A DNA stretch of 64,000 nt. It comes from UMGS1251 sp036666555. GTDB lineage: Bacteria; Bacillota; Clostridia; Lachnospirales; Lachnospiraceae. Below are positions 60,916 to 64,000 of the stretch, in pieces. The notes under the pieces were generated by a model. That model searched no databases, was not told where the DNA came from, and saw only the letters and a program-made list of their open reading frames with translations. The position numbers and the translations under genes are program-made. The stretch spans positions 1 through 64,000 of the forward strand of contig JAVWVS010000011.1 in assembly GCA_036666555.1 (NCBI GenBank). The letters run 5' to 3'. Numbering within the stretch: the stretch's first letter is position 1; each line of letters starts with the position of its first letter.

Positions 60916-62022
60916 CTAATCCAGATAATCCCGCAGTTTTCTACTACGGCTTGGATGGCGCAATTTGCGCAACGCTTTTGCTTCAATCTGTCGAATTCGT
61001 TCACGTGTTACATCGAATTCTTTACCTACTTCTTCTAGTGTTCTTGCACGTCCATCATTCATACCAAAACGTAGCCGTAATACTTTTTGTTCTCTCTCCG
61101 TTAATGTATCAAGAACTTCGTCTAGCTGTTCTTTTAATAATGTTTGTGCTGCAGCTTCTGCCGGAACCGGTACATTATCATCCTGTATAAAATCACCAAG
61201 ATGACTGTCTTCTTCTTCTCCAATCGGCGTTTCTAAAGAAACCGGTTCTTGTGAGATTTTAAGAATTTCCCGAACACGTTCCACCGTCATATCCAGTTCC
61301 CCTGCTATTTCTTCCGGCGTAGGCTCGCGTCCTAGCTCTTGAAGCAATTGTCTGGAAACCCGAATTAATTTATTAATAGTTTCTACCATATGCACCGGAA
61401 TTCGAATCGTACGTGCCTGATCTGCAATAGCTCTTGTAATTGCCTGACGAATCCACCAAGTTGCATAGGTACTAAACTTAAATCCTTTTTGATAATCAAA
61501 TTTTTCAACTGCTTTAATGAGTCCCAAGTTTCCCTCTTGAATCAGATCAAGAAAAAGCATTCCACGCCCTACATAGCGTTTTGCAATGCTGACGACTAAA
61601 CGAAGATTGGCTTCTGCCAGTCTTTTTTTTGCTTCTTCATCTCCGTCTGCCATTCGCTTTGCAAGTTCCACTTCTTCTTCTGCACTTAACAGTGGGACTT
61701 TTCCGATTTCTTTTAGATACATTCGAACCGGATCTTCAATACTAATCCCATCTGGTACCGTAAGATCGATTTTTTCTACACTGACTTCATCCTCATCTGT
61801 AATCACTGCTTCCACATCTGCATCTTCATCACTACTAATGCGAAGTACGTCAATATTATTGCTTTCCAGACAATCAAATACCTTTTCCATCTGATCCGGT
61901 TCCAATTCCATATCCGTAAAAAAATCGTTAATTTCTTGCAATTCTAAAATGCTTTTTTTCTTTTTCCCCATTACTAGGAGTTCTTTGAGTTTCTCTTCAA
62001 ATTTCACTGTGTTTTCTTCCAT
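60916..62022 (-). CDS. rpoD: RNA polymerase primary sigma factor (sigma-70/SigA)
   Basis: 368 residues, the usual Firmicute length. Region 1.1 (about 1-80), region 1.2 from DPVRMYLKEIGKVPLLSAEEE, region 2 with FSTYATWWIRQAITRAIADQ, region 3 and region 4.2 helix-turn-helix near TRERIRQIEAKALRKLRHPSRSRKLRDYLD (read in two parts). It reads the -35 TTGACA/-10 TATAAT promoters found in this window. Located 40 bases after dnaG. Confidence 0.97.
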   Translation of the reverse strand: MEENTVKFEEKLKELLVMGKKKKSILELQEINDFFTDMELEPDQMEKVFDCLESNNIDVLRISSDEDADVEAVITDEDEVSVEKIDLTVPDGISIEDPVRMYLKEIGKVPLLSAEEEVELAKRMADGDEEAKKRLAEANLRLVVSIAKRYVGRGMLFLDLIQEGNLGLIKAVEKFDYQKGFKFSTYATWWIRQAITRAIADQARTIRIPVHMVETINKLIRVSRQLLQELGREPTPEEIAGELDMTVERVREILKISQEPVSLETPIGEEEDSHLGDFIQDDNVPVPAEAAAQTLLKEQLDEVLDTLTEREQKVLRLRFGMNDGRARTLEEVGKEFDVTRERIRQIEAKALRKLRHPSRSRKLRDYLD

Positions 62023-62062
62023 GTAGTTTCCTTCCTCTCATAGGCTTGTTTATATTTTATCC

Positions 62063-63838
62063 TTAATCAATAGAAATATGCAATTTCTCTAGGTCTTGTA
62101 ATTCTCGCTTTGCCTCAACCAGACGCTGAAGTCCTTTCATATCGGTAGGTTCTAAAGTTTTTCCGGCCTGCTCGACACTATGGCTCTTCACACGAATGAT
62201 GGTTTCTTTTAACGCTTTTTCCTGCTCTTCTTTCGTTATCAGTTTGCGGATTCTTGTATTAAATAAAGCTGCAACTTCCCGGTGTTCTTCTTCCTCCGTA
62301 AAATGATTCATAACCTTGGCCGGATTCACTGTTCCACTTTCGTATTGCTCATATAATAGTTTCGCAACGGTTTGATAAAGTTCTGTTGTAAAATCTTCCG
62401 GTGAAATATACTTTTGAATCTGTGAAAAAATCGCTTTCCCTTCAATAATCCATGTAAGTAATATCTTCTGAGATGTTAGATTTCCATCTTCACGATGTAC
62501 CTCCCGCTTAGCAGTAGAACGGGGTTTTGTTGCCGGCGTTGCAAGACCACTTTGTACCGCCGTCTTCTCCACCAGTTTTTTTAAATTTTCATAACCGATA
62601 TGATAGCGATTGGCTGCTGCTTCAATATAATTATTTCGTTCTAATTCTTCTTCAAAAGTTAATAGCCGTTTTGCCATTTCATTATAAAAATGTGTCTTTC
62701 CCTCCGGCGAATTTAAATCGTAGTCTCTTTCTAATATTTCCAGACCAAACAAGAATCCATTTCCCGCCTTTTGAATTCGTTCTTCAAATGCTTCTGCTCC
62801 CAGATTCTTAATAAACTCATCCGGATCTTTATAAGGTGTCATCCGAATTACCTTGGCGCTGATTCCCGCTTCTTTTAGTATCGGCACTGCTCGAATCGCC
62901 GCCTTGGTTCCCGCCTCATCACTGTCATAGGTCAGATACACTTCCTGTACATATCGTTTGATAAGAGAGGCATGTCCCGTCGTAAGGGATGTTCCCAAAG
63001 ATGCCACCGCGTTTTGAAATCCGGCTTGATGAAGGGCAATGACATCCATATAGCCTTCACACAGCAATAGATATGGCTTTCTAGATGTTCTTGCTTTATT
63101 TAGTCCATACAAGTTTCGGCTTTTATCAAAAATCGGTGTTTCCGGTGAGTTTAAATATTTCGGTTTCCCTTCACCCATTACGCGACCGCCAAAACCGATG
63201 ACTCGATTATTCACATCCATAATTGGAAACATGACTCGATTCCAGAATTTATCATAAGCACCATGTTTCTCGTCCATATTAATCAGTCCTGCTTTTGCAA
63301 GGATATCGTCTTGATAGCCTTTTGTTTTCAAATATTTATATAAATCATCACTATATTTATTCGAATAGCCCAAGCCAAATCCCGTTATCATCTCATCACT
63401 GAGTTCTCTATTTTTTAAATATTCGTAAGCACTTGCGCCTTGTGGTGCTTTCAATTGCGCATAAAAATATTTTGCCGCCAATTTGTTCAATTCCAGCAGC
63501 ACTGTTTTTAAGTCTGCTTTTTCTTTTGCTTCTTTGGAGTACTCTATCTCCGGCAGTTCCACACCTACACGTCCGGCCAAATATTTTAACGCTTCCACAA
63601 AAGAGTAATTCTCATATTCCATAATAAAAGTGAATACATTTCCTCCTGCTCCACAACCGAAACAATAATACATCTGTTTAGCACGGCTCACCGAAAAAGA
63701 TGGGGATTTTTCATTATGAAATGGACAAAGTCCAAAATAGGAACTGCCCTTTTTCTGAAGTTTCACATACCCGGAGATGACATCTACAATATCATTCTTC
63801 ATTCGGATATCTTCCACCAGATCTTCTGAATAATACAT
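62063..63838 (-). CDS. dnaG: DNA primase
   Basis: 591 residues. CHC2-type zinc domain (about 37-65): CPFHNEKSPSFSV then YYCFGCGAGGNVF. The TOPRIM catalytic core (about 255-340) has LCEGYMDVIALHQAGF and YLTYDSDEAG. A helicase-binding C-terminal domain follows from about 450. It makes RNA primers at the fork. Third of the dgt-dnaG-rpoD macromolecular-synthesis order. Confidence 0.95.
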   Translation of the reverse strand: MYYSEDLVEDIRMKNDIVDVISGYVKLQKKGSSYFGLCPFHNEKSPSFSVSRAKQMYYCFGCGAGGNVFTFIMEYENYSFVEALKYLAGRVGVELPEIEYSKEAKEKADLKTVLLELNKLAAKYFYAQLKAPQGASAYEYLKNRELSDEMITGFGLGYSNKYSDDLYKYLKTKGYQDDILAKAGLINMDEKHGAYDKFWNRVMFPIMDVNNRVIGFGGRVMGEGKPKYLNSPETPIFDKSRNLYGLNKARTSRKPYLLLCEGYMDVIALHQAGFQNAVASLGTSLTTGHASLIKRYVQEVYLTYDSDEAGTKAAIRAVPILKEAGISAKVIRMTPYKDPDEFIKNLGAEAFEERIQKAGNGFLFGLEILERDYDLNSPEGKTHFYNEMAKRLLTFEEELERNNYIEAAANRYHIGYENLKKLVEKTAVQSGLATPATKPRSTAKREVHREDGNLTSQKILLTWIIEGKAIFSQIQKYISPEDFTTELYQTVAKLLYEQYESGTVNPAKVMNHFTEEEEHREVAALFNTRIRKLITKEEQEKALKETIIRVKSHSVEQAGKTLEPTDMKGLQRLVEAKRELQDLEKLHISID

Positions 63839-63915
63839 TCCTTCCCGTCCTTTCTCTTTGTAATGCCCCTATATACTGTTATTCGACAAGATTCTCTGAT
63901 TTCCTTTTTTTATTT

Positions 63916-64000
63916 TTAAATATTCCATGATTTTGGGATAAAATATTCTTGAAATTTCTTTACTGCATAGGTATCTGTCATTCCTGCAATATAGTCACAC
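63916..64000 (-). CDS. dgt: Deoxyguanosine triphosphate triphosphohydrolase-like protein, C-terminal end only
   Basis: Only the last 28 codons are in the window (TAA at 63916-63918). The translated end CDYIAGMTDTYAVKKFQEYF followed by IPKSW matches the C-terminus of Firmicute dGTPase-like HD proteins (DYIAGMTDRYA, LFIPKSW), and dgt regularly precedes dnaG in Clostridia. The HD metal motif lies outside the window. Confidence 0.85.
   Translation of the reverse strand, partial: CDYIAGMTDTYAVKKFQEYFIPKSWNI

Noticed and set aside
1..64000. CRISPR arrays, tRNA, rRNA, prophage or transposase genes
   Set aside because: No regular repeat-spacer pattern, no tRNA-like or rRNA-like segment and no recombinase or transposase frame was recognised on either strand.

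Overview
The window reads as chromosome of an anaerobic, spore-forming Firmicute, most likely Lachnospiraceae (class Clostridia). Supporting signs are spoIVA, a Spo0A-type DNA-binding domain, the order dgt-dnaG-rpoD-trmK-nif3, the order yicC-gmk-rpoZ-rimO-pgsA-pncC, a class A RNase P RNA, a long-form PRPP synthetase, a GGGtGRT/NifU-like pair and strong AGGAGG ribosome binding sites. Most of the window is housekeeping, in tightly packed operons largely on the minus strand. The genus assignment is inference from gene content, since no search could be run.

Layout. 0-1 kb: remnant of a Spo0A_C gene with an in-frame stop, then a J-domain protein. 7.5-1 kb (minus): regulator, hydantoinase/oxoprolinase A and B, cupin and a PTS enzyme I, apparently one operon with a palindromic operator over its promoter. 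7.5-10 kb: a 33-residue lysine-rich mini-protein and a Cache-PAS-PAS-GGDEF diguanylate cyclase. 10.2-11.9 kb: GGGtGRT and NifU-like pair. 17.6-12 kb: yicC-gmk-rpoZ-rimO-pgsA-pncC plus an acetyltransferase/DUF3298 fusion. 17.8-19.5 kb: rqcH. 22.8-25.2 kb: DUF815 ATPase and pheA. 25.4-26.8 kb: pyrBI. 26.9-27.2 kb: rnpB. 27.3-32.6 kb: rnhA, a membrane MutS-like ATPase, and small genes of metal and cofactor type. 32.7-41 kb: spoIVA, a CDF-like transporter, gpsA-plsY-der, a DUF512 radical-SAM protein and prs. 41-49 kb: a cell-wall deacetylase and the operon leuB-ilvD-ilvB-serC-serA. 49-53 kb: yajC, tgt and an L,D-transpeptidase. 52.7-57.7 kb: aroC and potA-potB-potCD. 57.7-64 kb: nucleoside kinase-like gene, nif3, trmK, rpoD, dnaG and the end of dgt.

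The stand-out is an A/T-rich island of about 3.2 kb (19.55-22.78 kb) between the convergent 3' ends of rqcH and the DUF815 ATPase gene. It holds an AgrC-like sensor kinase, a LytTR response regulator, an 18-residue amphipathic peptide gene too short for ordinary gene calling, a secreted protein I do not recognise, and a small membrane protein. Two 10-bp direct repeats 20 bp apart sit just upstream of the peptide promoter, which is the geometry of a LytTR binding site. A perfect 15-bp direct repeat brackets the island. I read it as a horizontally acquired, LytTR-controlled peptide plus secreted-effector/immunity-like module, lacking AgrB, AgrD, a double-glycine leader or a dedicated exporter. 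Its function is inferred.
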